Positions 35,245 to 43,560 of a stretch of 64,000 nucleotides of DNA are shown piece by piece (the stretch's first letter is position 1; the number at the start of each line of letters is the position of its first letter). The stretch comes from Planctomycetota bacterium (GTDB lineage: Bacteria; Planctomycetota; Phycisphaerae; Phycisphaerales; SM1A02), in contig JAIOPG010000001.1 of NCBI GenBank assembly GCA_021414025.1, forward strand, positions 1-64,000, in the 5' to 3' direction. The position numbers were made by a program, and so were the translations under genes. The notes below the pieces were generated by a model. It searched no databases and was not told where the DNA came from. It was given only the letters and a program-made list of their open reading frames with translations.

Positions 35245-35273
35245 CGCGCCACCGTGGATGCGCGGTTTTTTTT
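35245..35273 (+). terminator. Terminator-like hairpin before fabG
   Basis: CGCGC (35245-35249) pairs with GCGCG (35260-35264), with a smaller CCA/TGG inner stem, and is followed after one G by eight Ts (35266-35273). It would separate the upstream lipid genes from fabG-acpP-fabF. Confidence 0.65.
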
Positions 35274-35279
35274 CCCAGT

Positions 35280-35285
35280 TACACT
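35280..35285 (+). promoter_or_regulatory. -10-like TACACT before fabG
   Basis: TACACT lies just after the terminator T-tract and about 50 nt before the likely fabG start. It shares the TAxACT form with other candidates here. No -35 box is visible. Confidence 0.35.
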
Positions 35286-35337
35286 TGATTTTGTCCGGGG
35301 CGCCTTCGTGGGCGCGCCTTCAACAGGAGATCGCACC

Positions 35338-36072
35338 ATCGACAAGCGTGTAGCCATCGTGACCGGCGCCAGCCGCGGAATCGGAAGGGCGATCGCCGAG
35401 CGACTCGCCAAGGATGGGCGGCACGTCGTGGGCGTGGCCCGCGCCGAGGCGAACATGTCCGAAACGATCAAGGCGGTGCAGTCCGCGGGCGGATCCATTG
35501 AGGGCGTCGGCTGCGATGTCGCCGACGGCGCGGCGCTGGCCGCGATGGTCGAGGCCGTGGCCGAGCGCCACGGGCGGCTGGACATTCTGGTCAACAACGC
35601 CGGCATCACCAAGGACGGCCTGCTGCTGCGCATGAGCGACCAGGACTTCGACGAGGTGATCCAGGTCAACCTGCGCAGCGCCTTCGTGACCTGCCGCTCC
35701 GCGGCGCGGCCGATGATGAAGGGCCGCTGGGGGCGGATCATCAACGTGGGCAGCGTCAGCGGATTGATGGGAAACGCCGGGCAAGTCAACTATTCCGCCG
35801 CCAAGGCCGCGCTGACCGGGCTGACCAAGTCCATCGCCCGCGAGCTGGGCAGCAAGGGGCTGACCGCCAATGTGATCGCCCCGGGATTCATCGAGACCGA
35901 CATGACCGCGGGCCTGCCGCCCCAGGTCAAGGAGATGGCCCTGCCCGGCATTCCGCTGCGCCGCTTCGGCCTGCCCGCGGATATCGCGGCGGCGGCGGCC
36001 TTTCTCGCCAGCGACGAGGCCGGCTACATCACAGGACAGGTTCTCGCCATCGATGGCGGCATGTCCATGTGA
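35338..36072 (+). CDS. fabG: 3-oxoacyl-ACP reductase FabG
   Basis: NADPH-dependent beta-ketoacyl-ACP reductase, 244 residues from the start used. SDR signatures: VTGASRGIGRAIAERL, NNAGITKDGLLLRM, catalytic Ser in VGSVSGLMGN, YSAAK. Start choice: no ATG is in reach. AGGAG (35325-35329) is followed 8 nt later by ATC at 35338, which gives (M)DKRVAIVTGASRGIG and exactly the 244 residues usual for FabG. The alternatives are GTG 35308 (adds 10 residues, poor Shine-Dalgarno) and GTG 35254, which lies in the terminator hairpin. acpP follows after 87 bp. Confidence 0.9.
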   Translation: MDKRVAIVTGASRGIGRAIAERLAKDGRHVVGVARAEANMSETIKAVQSAGGSIEGVGCDVADGAALAAMVEAVAERHGRLDILVNNAGITKDGLLLRMSDQDFDEVIQVNLRSAFVTCRSAARPMMKGRWGRIINVGSVSGLMGNAGQVNYSAAKAALTGLTKSIARELGSKGLTANVIAPGFIETDMTAGLPPQVKEMALPGIPLRRFGLPADIAAAAAFLASDEAGYITGQVLAIDGGMSM

Positions 36073-36159
36073 TGGATACCATCCGCCCGTGCAGTCACCA
36101 TTGATTTCCGCTAGCATATTGTCCTTAAGTCCTGCAACTTTTTGATTAGGAGAAGCCCC

Positions 36160-36429
36160 TTGACTGAGCAAGAGATCGAAACCAAAGTGATTGGCATCGT
36201 CGCGGAGCAAATGGGTGTTGACAAGGATCAGATCACCCGCGACACCAGTTTTACCAATGACCTCAACGCGGACAGCCTTGACACGGTCGAGCTTGTGATG
36301 GAACTCGAGGAGGAATTCGACACCCAGATTCCCGACGAGCAGGCGGAGAAGATCCACACCGTCGGCCAGGCCATCGATTTCATCAACAAGAACTTCGTCA
36401 ACAACGTGAACAAGAACAAGGACAAGTGA
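36160..36429 (+). CDS. acpP: Acyl carrier protein
   Basis: Carries acyl chains on 4'-phosphopantetheine; 89 residues. The attachment Ser is in [18 protein letters not shown], and the acidic four-helix pattern is standard. The C-terminus has an unusual NNVNKNKDK Asn/Lys tail. Start is TTG 36160: AGGAG (36148-36152) precedes it by 7 nt and [17 protein letters not shown] matches family starts. It lies between fabG and fabF as in most bacteria. Confidence 0.95.
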   Translation: MTEQEIETKVIGIVAEQMGVDKDQITRDTSFTNDLNADSLDTVELVMELEEEFDTQIPDEQAEKIHTVGQAIDFINKNFVNNVNKNKDK

Positions 36430-36470
36430 CGCACGAACCGGCTTCGGTCTCGTCCGCCTGAAACCTTCCC

Positions 36471-37733
36471 ATGCGAACCATCACGCTTCGCCGCGTCGTG
36501 GTAACCGGCCTCGGCGCTGTGACCGACGTCGGTCTGGATGTCCCCACCTTCTGGGCCTCGCTGCTGGCGGGGAAATCCGGCATCGGCCCGATCACCAATT
36601 TCGAGCAGAATGAGGAGTGGTCGACCCGGTTCGCCGGCGAGATCCGCGGCTTCGAGCCTGAAAAGCACGCCGGACTGGACGTCCGCGAAGCCAAGCGGAT
36701 GGACAACTTCTCGATCTACGGACTGGGCGCGGCCATCCAGGCGGCGACCGATTCCGGCATCGACTTCAAGAGCGGCGATCCCTCACGCCGCGGCGTGGCC
36801 ATCGGCAGCGGCGTGGGCGGCATCAACACCATCGAGTCGGGCTACTTCAAGCTGCTCGAGGGCGGGCCGCGCAAGGTCAGCCCCTTCGTGGTGCCGCGGC
36901 TCATGGTCAACGCCTGCGCCGGGCAGGTCAGCATCCGCTACAACCTCTGCGGCTTCAACATCGCCACCGCCACCGCCTGCGCCTCGGGAAGCCACGCGAT
37001 CGGCGCGGCCTACCAGGCGATCCAGCGCAGCGATGCGGACGTGATTTTCGCCGGCGGTGCGGAGAGCGGCATCGGGCCCGTGTGCGTCGCGGCCTTCAGC
37101 GCCATGAAGGCGCTGAGCACCCGCAACGACGATCCCACCAAGGCGAGCCGCCCCTTCGACAGGGACCGCGACGGATTCGTGCTCGCCGATGGCGCCGCCA
37201 TTCTCATGCTTGAGGAGCTGGAGCACGCCAAGAAGCGCGGCGCCAAGATCTACGCCGAGGTCATCGGCTATGGATCCAGCGGCGACGCCTTCCACATCGC
37301 CGCCCCCGACGAGCAGGGCGCCGGCGCCATGCGCTCAATGACCTGGGCGCTGCGCGACGGGCAGATCAACGCCGAGCAGATCGGCTACATCAACGCCCAC
37401 GGGACCAGCACGCCGCTGGGGGACCGCGCCGAGGTCAACGCGGTCAAGCAACTCTTCGGCCCGCACGCCTACAAGCTGGCCATGAGCAGCACCAAGGGCG
37501 TCACCGGCCACGCGCTGGGCGCCGCCGGCGGCATCGAGAGCCTGGCCACGGTGATGGCGATCCACGAAGGCGTGATGCCCCCGACGATCAACCTGGACCA
37601 TCCCGACGAGGGCATGGACCTGAACTTCGTGGCTCACACGCCGCAGCCGCGCAAACTGGACTACGCCATCAACAACTCCTTCGGATTCGGCGGGCACAAC
37701 ACCAGCCTGATCTTCGGCCGCTTCAACGGCTGA
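36471..37733 (+). CDS. fabF: 3-oxoacyl-ACP synthase II
   Basis: Elongating condensing enzyme, 420 residues. Cys in TATACASGSHAIG, His in NAHGTSTPLGD, second His in GVTGHALGAAGG, and the C-terminal NNSFGFGGHNTSLIF all match FabF. The N-terminus (RRVVVTGLGAVTDVG) carries a 4-residue extension. The GH15 gene starts 22 bp after the stop. Confidence 0.96.
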   Translation: MRTITLRRVVVTGLGAVTDVGLDVPTFWASLLAGKSGIGPITNFEQNEEWSTRFAGEIRGFEPEKHAGLDVREAKRMDNFSIYGLGAAIQAATDSGIDFKSGDPSRRGVAIGSGVGGINTIESGYFKLLEGGPRKVSPFVVPRLMVNACAGQVSIRYNLCGFNIATATACASGSHAIGAAYQAIQRSDADVIFAGGAESGIGPVCVAAFSAMKALSTRNDDPTKASRPFDRDRDGFVLADGAAILMLEELEHAKKRGAKIYAEVIGYGSSGDAFHIAAPDEQGAGAMRSMTWALRDGQINAEQIGYINAHGTSTPLGDRAEVNAVKQLFGPHAYKLAMSSTKGVTGHALGAAGGIESLATVMAIHEGVMPPTINLDHPDEGMDLNFVAHTPQPRKLDYAINNSFGFGGHNTSLIFGRFNG

Positions 37734-37755
37734 CCGCGACCGCTTCCAAACCTCT

Positions 37756-39765
37756 ATGCCCCGCAACATTCCAGTCGGCAACGGCGACATGCTGGTGGCC
37801 TTCGACGACCTCTACCGCATCCGCGACCTCTACTGGCCGCACGTGGGACAGCCCAACCACACCTGCGGGCACCTGCAGCGCTTCGGCGTCTGGGCCGATG
37901 GACAGTTCGCCTGGCTGGACAGCCCGGGCTGGACGCGCGACTTCGCCTACAAGCACCACACCCTGCTGACCGAGGTGCGCCTGCGCAACGAGCGCCTGGG
38001 TCTTGAGCTGGTCTGCAACGACGCGGTCGACTACTGGAGCCCGGTCTATTTTCGCAAGGTCGTCGTGACCGACCTGTGGAACCGTCCGCGCGACGTGCGC
38101 GTCTTCTTCCACGCCGACCTGAGCGTGAGCGAGAGCCCGGTGGGCGACACGGTGGCGTTCGATCCGCAGACCGGCGGGCTGATCCACTACAAGAATGACT
38201 TCTACTTTCTCTTCAACGGCAGCCACCCCGCGGGAGTCGGCGTCTCGACCTACGCGACCGGCGCCAAGCGCATCGGCGACGCCGAGGGCACCTGGCGCGA
38301 CGCCGAGGATGGCATGCTCAGCCGCAACAGCATCGCGCAGGGAAGCGTGGACAGCGCGGTGGGATTCCAACTCACCCTCGCCCCCGGCGGCAGCGAGACC
38401 TGCGTCTACTGGATCGCCGCCGGCCACAGCTACGAGGATGTGAGCCAGCTCAACCAGAAAGTCTGCACCAAGAGTCCGCAGCGCATGCTCGACCGCACCG
38501 AGGCCTACTGGCGGCTCTGGTCGCGGCAGGAACTTCCCTTCGACGACCAGTTCCCCGAGCACCTGCGGCAGCTGCAGACCCGCAGCCTGCTGATCGCGCG
38601 CACCCAGATCGACAATGGCGGAGCGATCATCGCCGCCAACGACTACGACATCACCCACTTCGCCGGCGACACCTACTCCTACATGTGGCCGCGCGACGGC
38701 GCCCTGGTGGCGCAGGCGCTGGTGCTCTCGGGGCAGAGCGAGCTGAGCCGCAGCTTCTTCCGCTTCTGCGAGCGGGTGCGCCATCCCGACGGCTACTTCC
38801 ACCACAAGTACAACCCCAACGGAACGGTCGCCTCGAGCTGGCATCCCTGGCTGACCGAGAAGCCCGCGCTGCTGCCCATCCAGCAGGATGAAACGGCGCT
38901 GATTCCCTGGGCGCTGCGCCAGCACTTCGTGCAGTTCCGCGACGTTGAGTTCATCAAGTCGCTCTACAACCCGCTGGTGGTCGACACCGCGAACTGGATG
39001 ATCGCCTACCGCGACCACCATGGCCTGCCGCTTCCAAGCTGGGACTTGTGGGAGGAGCGGCGCGGCGTGCACCTGTTCACGGTCTGCGCCACCATCGGCG
39101 GCCTGCTGGCCGCCAGCCAGTTCGCCGAGGACATGGGCGCCTTCGACCGCGCCACCGACTTCAGCGAGGCCGCCGACCGCATGCGCCTGGCGATGATGAA
39201 GCACATGTGGGATCCCGAGCGACGGCTTTTCGCCCGCACCGCCATCCCCTGCGAAGATGGCTCCTACCGGCTCGACTTCACGCTCGACGCGTCGGCCTTC
39301 GCGCTCTTCGCCTTCGGCGTGCTGCCCGCCGGCGACCCGCGCGTCGCCGACCACATGCGTGCCATCCGCGACCGGCTCTGGGTGCGCACCGAGATCGGCG
39401 GCATCGCCCGCTATGAGCGCGACTCCTACCAGCGCGTGGAGCACGCCGACCTGGACCAGGTCCCGGGAAATCCCTGGGTGATCTGCACGCTCTGGTTCGC
39501 CCAGTGGCTGATCGCCAAGGCCCAGACGCCGGCGGAACTGGAGGAAGCGCTTCCCTACCTGGAATGGACCAACTGGCGGGCCTCCTCCAGCGGAGTGCTG
39601 GCGGAGCAGTACCACCCCTACACCGGCGCCCAAATATCAGTGAGCCCGTTGACGTGGAGCCACGCCACGCTGATCACCACCTCGATGCAGTACCGGATCC
39701 GCCGCGCCGAGCTCTCCGGACCGACCGTGCATGCGACCGACCGCAGCGACAGTGCGGCGCGTTAA
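37756..39765 (+). CDS. Glycoside hydrolase family 15 (glucoamylase-like)
   Basis: 669 residues without a signal peptide, so cytosolic. An N-terminal beta-sandwich (about 1-270) precedes an (alpha/alpha)6 barrel. Likely catalytic acids: the Glu in SWDLWEERRGVHLF and the Glu in GVLAEQYHPYTG; DTYSYMWPRDGAL is the substrate-pocket motif. Members hydrolyse alpha-glucans or trehalose; the exact substrate is not predictable. It follows fabF by 22 bp and may be read through from the fab transcript, an unexpected pairing. Confidence 0.9.
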   Translation: MPRNIPVGNGDMLVAFDDLYRIRDLYWPHVGQPNHTCGHLQRFGVWADGQFAWLDSPGWTRDFAYKHHTLLTEVRLRNERLGLELVCNDAVDYWSPVYFRKVVVTDLWNRPRDVRVFFHADLSVSESPVGDTVAFDPQTGGLIHYKNDFYFLFNGSHPAGVGVSTYATGAKRIGDAEGTWRDAEDGMLSRNSIAQGSVDSAVGFQLTLAPGGSETCVYWIAAGHSYEDVSQLNQKVCTKSPQRMLDRTEAYWRLWSRQELPFDDQFPEHLRQLQTRSLLIARTQIDNGGAIIAANDYDITHFAGDTYSYMWPRDGALVAQALVLSGQSELSRSFFRFCERVRHPDGYFHHKYNPNGTVASSWHPWLTEKPALLPIQQDETALIPWALRQHFVQFRDVEFIKSLYNPLVVDTANWMIAYRDHHGLPLPSWDLWEERRGVHLFTVCATIGGLLAASQFAEDMGAFDRATDFSEAADRMRLAMMKHMWDPERRLFARTAIPCEDGSYRLDFTLDASAFALFAFGVLPAGDPRVADHMRAIRDRLWVRTEIGGIARYERDSYQRVEHADLDQVPGNPWVICTLWFAQWLIAKAQTPAELEEALPYLEWTNWRASSSGVLAEQYHPYTGAQISVSPLTWSHATLITTSMQYRIRRAELSGPTVHATDRSDSAAR

Positions 39766-39815
39766 GGCGAAGTCCGGCGACTCGCGCCGTTGACGAACCA
39801 ACGCGCAAGGACGGC

Positions 39816-41327
39816 TCAGAGGATGTCGGCGGCGAGGCTGGCCAGTTCGCTGCGCTCGGTGCGGCTCAGCGTCACATGCCCGGCGATGCGCTGTCCCTTC
39901 ATGCGCTCAATCATGTGCGAAAGGCCGTTGCTGGCCGCGTCGAGGTAGGGATTGTCGATCTGCCCGATGTCGCCCGAGAGCACGATCTTGGTGCCCTCGC
40001 CGACGCGGCTGACGATGGTCTTCACCTCGTGCGGCGAGAGGTTTTGCGCCTCGTCCACGATGATGAATTGGTGGGGAATGCTGCGGCCGCGGATGTAGGT
40101 CAGCGGCTCCATGACCAGCTTGCCGCTGGCCACGAGCTGGTCCATGCGCTGCTCGGTGCTGCGGCTGTCGGCGTCGGTGCCGCTGCCGCCGCGGGTGGAA
40201 AGCAAATAGGAAACGTTGTCGAAGACCGGCTGCATCCAGAGGGCGAGCTTCTCATCCTTGTCGCCGGGCAGGAAGCCAATGTCGCGGCCCAGCGGCATGA
40301 TCGGCCGCGCCACCAGCAGCTTGTCGAAGCGCTCCTCGCGCAGCACCTTGTGCATGCCCGCCGCGATGGCCAGCAGCGTCTTGCCCGTGCCCGCGGCGCC
40401 GATGAGCGAGACCAGGCGCACTTCGTCGTCCAGCAGCAGATCCATCGCCATGGTCTGCTGCACATTGCGTGCGAGAATGCCGTAGATCGGCTTGCGCGGA
40501 CCCGTGACCGGGATCAGATGGCCCGTGTCGGAAAGCACGCGCCCGAGTCCGGTGTGGCTCTCGTCGGCGTCGTCCTGCAGGATGACGAACTGGTTGGCGA
40601 CCAGATCGTGGGCCTTCAACTCGGCCCCCTCGATCGTGCGGAAGATCAATCCCTCAAGTTGCTCCAGGCTGAGCTGCCGCTCCTGGTAGAGCTCGTCAAT
40701 GGTGGCGCCCGGGCATGAGAGCGAGGCGTAGCCGCCGTAGAGCCAGTCGGCGTCCACGCGGTCGGCCTCGAAGTCCTCGCAGGGAATGTTTAGCGCGTCG
40801 CACTTCACCCGCGCGTTGATGTCCTTGGAAATGAAGATGGTGCGCAGGCCCATGCTGTGCAGGCGGTGGGCCACGCCCAGGATTTTGTTGTCGGCCACAT
40901 CCAAGTCCAGGGCGAAGGGCGTCTTCAGGTCGCAGCGCTCGATGCGGATCGAGCCCCCCTGCTCGTTCCAGACCACTCCCTCAAAGAGCCGCCCGATGGA
41001 GCGCATCTTGTCGAGGCGGCGGATGACGGTGCGGGCGTTGCGCCCGGTTTCATCGTTGTTCTTCTTGAGGTGATCGAGCTCCTCGATCACCTGCAGAGGA
41101 ATCACCACCTCGTGCTCCTCGAACTTGAAGATGGCGTTGGGGTTGTGCAGCAACACGTTCGTGTCGAGCACGAAATGCTTGCGCAGATCGGCGGCGCCGG
41201 ATTGGGAGGCTTCGCTCTTGGGTGCGGCCCCAATGGACGACCCGCTGGGCATTCCTGCGGCGGGTTTGGTTTTCTCGGCTCGGGTTTCAGACGGCGTCCG
41301 CGATGCGGAGGACGAAGGATTCTTCAA
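39816..41327 (-). CDS. PIN-PhoH fusion ATPase/ribonuclease
   Basis: 503 residues. An N-terminal PIN nuclease domain (FVLDTNVLLHNPNAIFKF, later ISKDINARVKCDAL) is fused to a PhoH-like P-loop domain with Walker A GAAGTGKTLL and Walker B HQFIIVDEAQNLSP. This architecture is widespread (PhoH2/YlaK-like) and thought to act on RNA with helicase-type ATPase. The first 45 residues are Ser/Ala/Pro-rich and variable. Start is uncertain: TTG 41327 (AAGGG about 10 nt upstream) or ATG 41252. Convergent with the GH15 gene. Confidence 0.9.
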   Translation of the reverse strand: MKNPSSSASRTPSETRAEKTKPAAGMPSGSSIGAAPKSEASQSGAADLRKHFVLDTNVLLHNPNAIFKFEEHEVVIPLQVIEELDHLKKNNDETGRNARTVIRRLDKMRSIGRLFEGVVWNEQGGSIRIERCDLKTPFALDLDVADNKILGVAHRLHSMGLRTIFISKDINARVKCDALNIPCEDFEADRVDADWLYGGYASLSCPGATIDELYQERQLSLEQLEGLIFRTIEGAELKAHDLVANQFVILQDDADESHTGLGRVLSDTGHLIPVTGPRKPIYGILARNVQQTMAMDLLLDDEVRLVSLIGAAGTGKTLLAIAAGMHKVLREERFDKLLVARPIMPLGRDIGFLPGDKDEKLALWMQPVFDNVSYLLSTRGGSGTDADSRSTEQRMDQLVASGKLVMEPLTYIRGRSIPHQFIIVDEAQNLSPHEVKTIVSRVGEGTKIVLSGDIGQIDNPYLDAASNGLSHMIERMKGQRIAGHVTLSRTERSELASLAADIL

Positions 41328-41556
41328 GAGGCAAATTCCCTTCGAAACGGTGCGAGGTGTGCGAGTTGTCGTCTAGAGTATCGGCCACTCGGGTGCTGCA
41401 ACTTGGATTCGGAAGTCCCTGGAGTCAAGTTCGCACAATCTTTATCCTTTCAAAAGATCGGCGTGCGCGGCGGGCGCCGGACGCCGGCCTTTGATTCGGT
41501 AGGATTTCCGCCGCTTCCCCGGCGGTCGGGATAGACTCGGAATCCAGGAGAAAATC
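41328..41556. other. Divergent intergenic region
   Basis: This 229-bp region between the PIN-PhoH gene and the YccA-like gene carries a minus-strand TACTCT near 41370 and plus-strand TAGACT at 41532-41537. No gene is supported. Confidence 0.35.
41532..41537 (+). promoter_or_regulatory. -10-like TAGACT before YccA-like gene
   Basis: Same GATAGACTC string as at 10436 and 57530. Here it is 19 nt before the ATG and an AGGAG site intervenes, so a short leader with Shine-Dalgarno is expected. Confidence 0.4.
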
Positions 41557-42372
41557 ATGTCGATCTTGCAATCTTCCAACCCCGTGCTCGCCGAAGGCCG
41601 CCTGGCCGAGGCCCTGCGCTGCGCGCCGCGCTCGGAGGGAACCGTGACCGTCGGGGGCGTCGTCAACAAGACCACACTCTGCCTGGCCGTTGCCGTGGTG
41701 TTCGGGGCGCTGGGCAATGCCTTCGCCCAGGCCAATCCAAGCCAGTTGGGCATTGTGAATGTCGCTGCGTTCGCGGTTTCGCTGGGCGTTGGCTTCGCCC
41801 TCTTCGGCCGGCCCAGCTGGGCGGTCTTTCTCGCCCCGATCTACGCCGCGGTCCAGGGTTTTTTCCTGGGCGCGGTCGGCCTGGTGCTGGACAACCTGCT
41901 CAAGGCGCGGGGCATCTCGCTCACCGGCGGCATCGCCCTGCAGGCCTTCGTGATGACGGTGGGCGTGGCCGTCACGTGCCTGATCCTCTACCGAAGCGGC
42001 GCCGTGCGGATCACCCAGCGCGGGGCGTTCATCCTCTGGGCGTGCGTGCTCGGCATCGGCGTGACCTATCTCATCTCCTTCGTGCTCTACCTCTTCGGAG
42101 TGCAGACCCCCTTCATCGCGCTGCCGAGTCAGACGGGCGGATCCTCGGGGGCGTACATCGGCCTGGGGATCAACGCGCTGATCCTGGTGGTGGCGGCCTT
42201 CACCCTTGTCGCCGACATCCAGATGGTGGACCAGGCTGCGAAGGAGGGCGCGCCGGCCAGCAGCGAGTGGTACCTGGCCTACGGGCTCACCGTCAGCCTG
42301 GTGTGGATCTACTTCGAGTCGATGAAAATCATTTTCCGCCTCGCCATGATCTTCGGCGGCAAGCGAGATTGA
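41557..42372 (+). CDS. Bax inhibitor-1/YccA family membrane protein
   Basis: 271 residues with about seven hydrophobic helices. The segment LGINALILVVAAFTLVADIQ and the C-terminal YGLTVSLVWIYFESMKIIFRLA match the Bax1-I-like (COG4760/YccA) family. In bacteria such proteins are proposed as ion (calcium or proton) leak channels; not proven. AGGAG lies 6 nt before the ATG. The Nif3-like gene follows after 12 bp. Confidence 0.85.
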   Translation: MSILQSSNPVLAEGRLAEALRCAPRSEGTVTVGGVVNKTTLCLAVAVVFGALGNAFAQANPSQLGIVNVAAFAVSLGVGFALFGRPSWAVFLAPIYAAVQGFFLGAVGLVLDNLLKARGISLTGGIALQAFVMTVGVAVTCLILYRSGAVRITQRGAFILWACVLGIGVTYLISFVLYLFGVQTPFIALPSQTGGSSGAYIGLGINALILVVAAFTLVADIQMVDQAAKEGAPASSEWYLAYGLTVSLVWIYFESMKIIFRLAMIFGGKRD

Positions 42373-42384
42373 GGACGCGACCTC

Positions 42385-43515
42385 ATGCCCAAGCGCTCCG
42401 GGTCGATGATCGGTGAATTGGCACTGGCGATGGAGGCGGTCGCGCCGCGCCGACTCGCCGCGTCGTGGGACAACACCGGTTTCCTGCTCGGCGATCCCTC
42501 CCTGCCGCTGCGCCGCGCCCTGCTGACGATCGACCTGACGTCGAAAGTGCTCGACGAGGCCATCGCCTCCCGCTGCGAGGCGATCGTCGCCTACCACCCG
42601 CCCATCTTCGAACCGCTCAAGCAGGTGACGGCGATGAATCCCCGGGAAAATCTGCTGCTGCGCTGCGCCGTGCACCAAATCGCGCTGCTTTCACCGCACA
42701 CGGCCCTGGACGCAGTTCGTGGCGGCATGGCCGATTGGCTGGCGGACCTGATTGGAGCGGGCGAGCGCGCGGCGCTGGAACCGGCCGGGCGGGCAGCGCA
42801 GGTCCTGGTGAGCACGCATGTGCCCGTCGCTTCGGTGGACGCGGTGCGCGAGGCCATGGCGCAGGCCGGAGCGGGACACATCGGCGATTATTCGCAATGT
42901 TCCTTCACGGTCGATGGCCGGGGAACTTTCCTGGGCGGCTTTGCGAGCCATCCCGCCGTCGGCCGCCGCGGCTCGCTCGAGGAAGTCGCGGAGGCGCATC
43001 TCACGATGATCGCCAGTGCCTCCATCCAGGGCGAAGTCATCCAGGCCATCGAACGATCGCATCCCTACGAGACACCGGCGATCCATGTCGTGCCTCTGGC
43101 GACGGAGTTGGATCATGCGCAGGGCCAGGGCCGCACTCTGACATTGAACAAACCAAACACGGCAGGCGCCATCGCGCGGCGGCTTCGGACTTCGCTGAAA
43201 CTTCCGGCCGGGACAGTTCAAATATGTGACGCGAAGAAATCGCGGCGCCATGAGCGCGTCGCCATTGTGCCCGGCTCCGGAGCGAGCATGTTGCCGCAGG
43301 CACTGGCCGCGCAGTGCACCCTGATGGTCACCGGCGAGGCGAAGCACCACGACGTTCTCTTGGCGCAGGACAATGGCTGCGACCTGGTGCTGGCTGGACA
43401 CACCAACACCGAGCGCGGATTCCTTCCCCACTTCGCCAAGCTGCTTCAACTGCATGTGCCCGCGGTGCGTCTGCTCGTGAGCCGGCAGGACCGCCATCCG
43501 CTGGCGAACATCTAG
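42385..43515 (+). CDS. Nif3-like dinuclear metal centre protein
   Basis: 376 residues. Hallmarks of the NIF3/YqfO family are present: SWDNTGFLLGD near the N-terminus, the metal ligands in VAYHPPIFEPLK, HTALDAVRGGMADWLAD, and the C-terminal GEAKHHDVLLAQDNG and GHTNTERGFLP. A central insert of about 120 residues (PII-like, with SHPYETPAIHVVPL) marks the YqfO-type long form. Some relatives act as GTP cyclohydrolase I-type enzymes; the function here is not established. Confidence 0.9.
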   Translation: MPKRSGSMIGELALAMEAVAPRRLAASWDNTGFLLGDPSLPLRRALLTIDLTSKVLDEAIASRCEAIVAYHPPIFEPLKQVTAMNPRENLLLRCAVHQIALLSPHTALDAVRGGMADWLADLIGAGERAALEPAGRAAQVLVSTHVPVASVDAVREAMAQAGAGHIGDYSQCSFTVDGRGTFLGGFASHPAVGRRGSLEEVAEAHLTMIASASIQGEVIQAIERSHPYETPAIHVVPLATELDHAQGQGRTLTLNKPNTAGAIARRLRTSLKLPAGTVQICDAKKSRRHERVAIVPGSGASMLPQALAAQCTLMVTGEAKHHDVLLAQDNGCDLVLAGHTNTERGFLPHFAKLLQLHVPAVRLLVSRQDRHPLANI

Positions 43516-43560
43516 AACGACATCAATTTCGATGGAGTCCGATTGGGGCCGCGACGAGCC

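Noticed and set aside
32232-35789. 1185-codon open frame on the minus strand across plsX-fabG
   Set aside because: It is antisense to five well-supported lipid genes with catalytic motifs. Codon bias in GC-rich genes keeps the opposite frame free of stops; the translation has no domain and is low-complexity.
37723-39633. 636-codon antisense frame over the GH15 gene
   Set aside because: GH15 motifs are intact on the plus strand; the antisense product is featureless.
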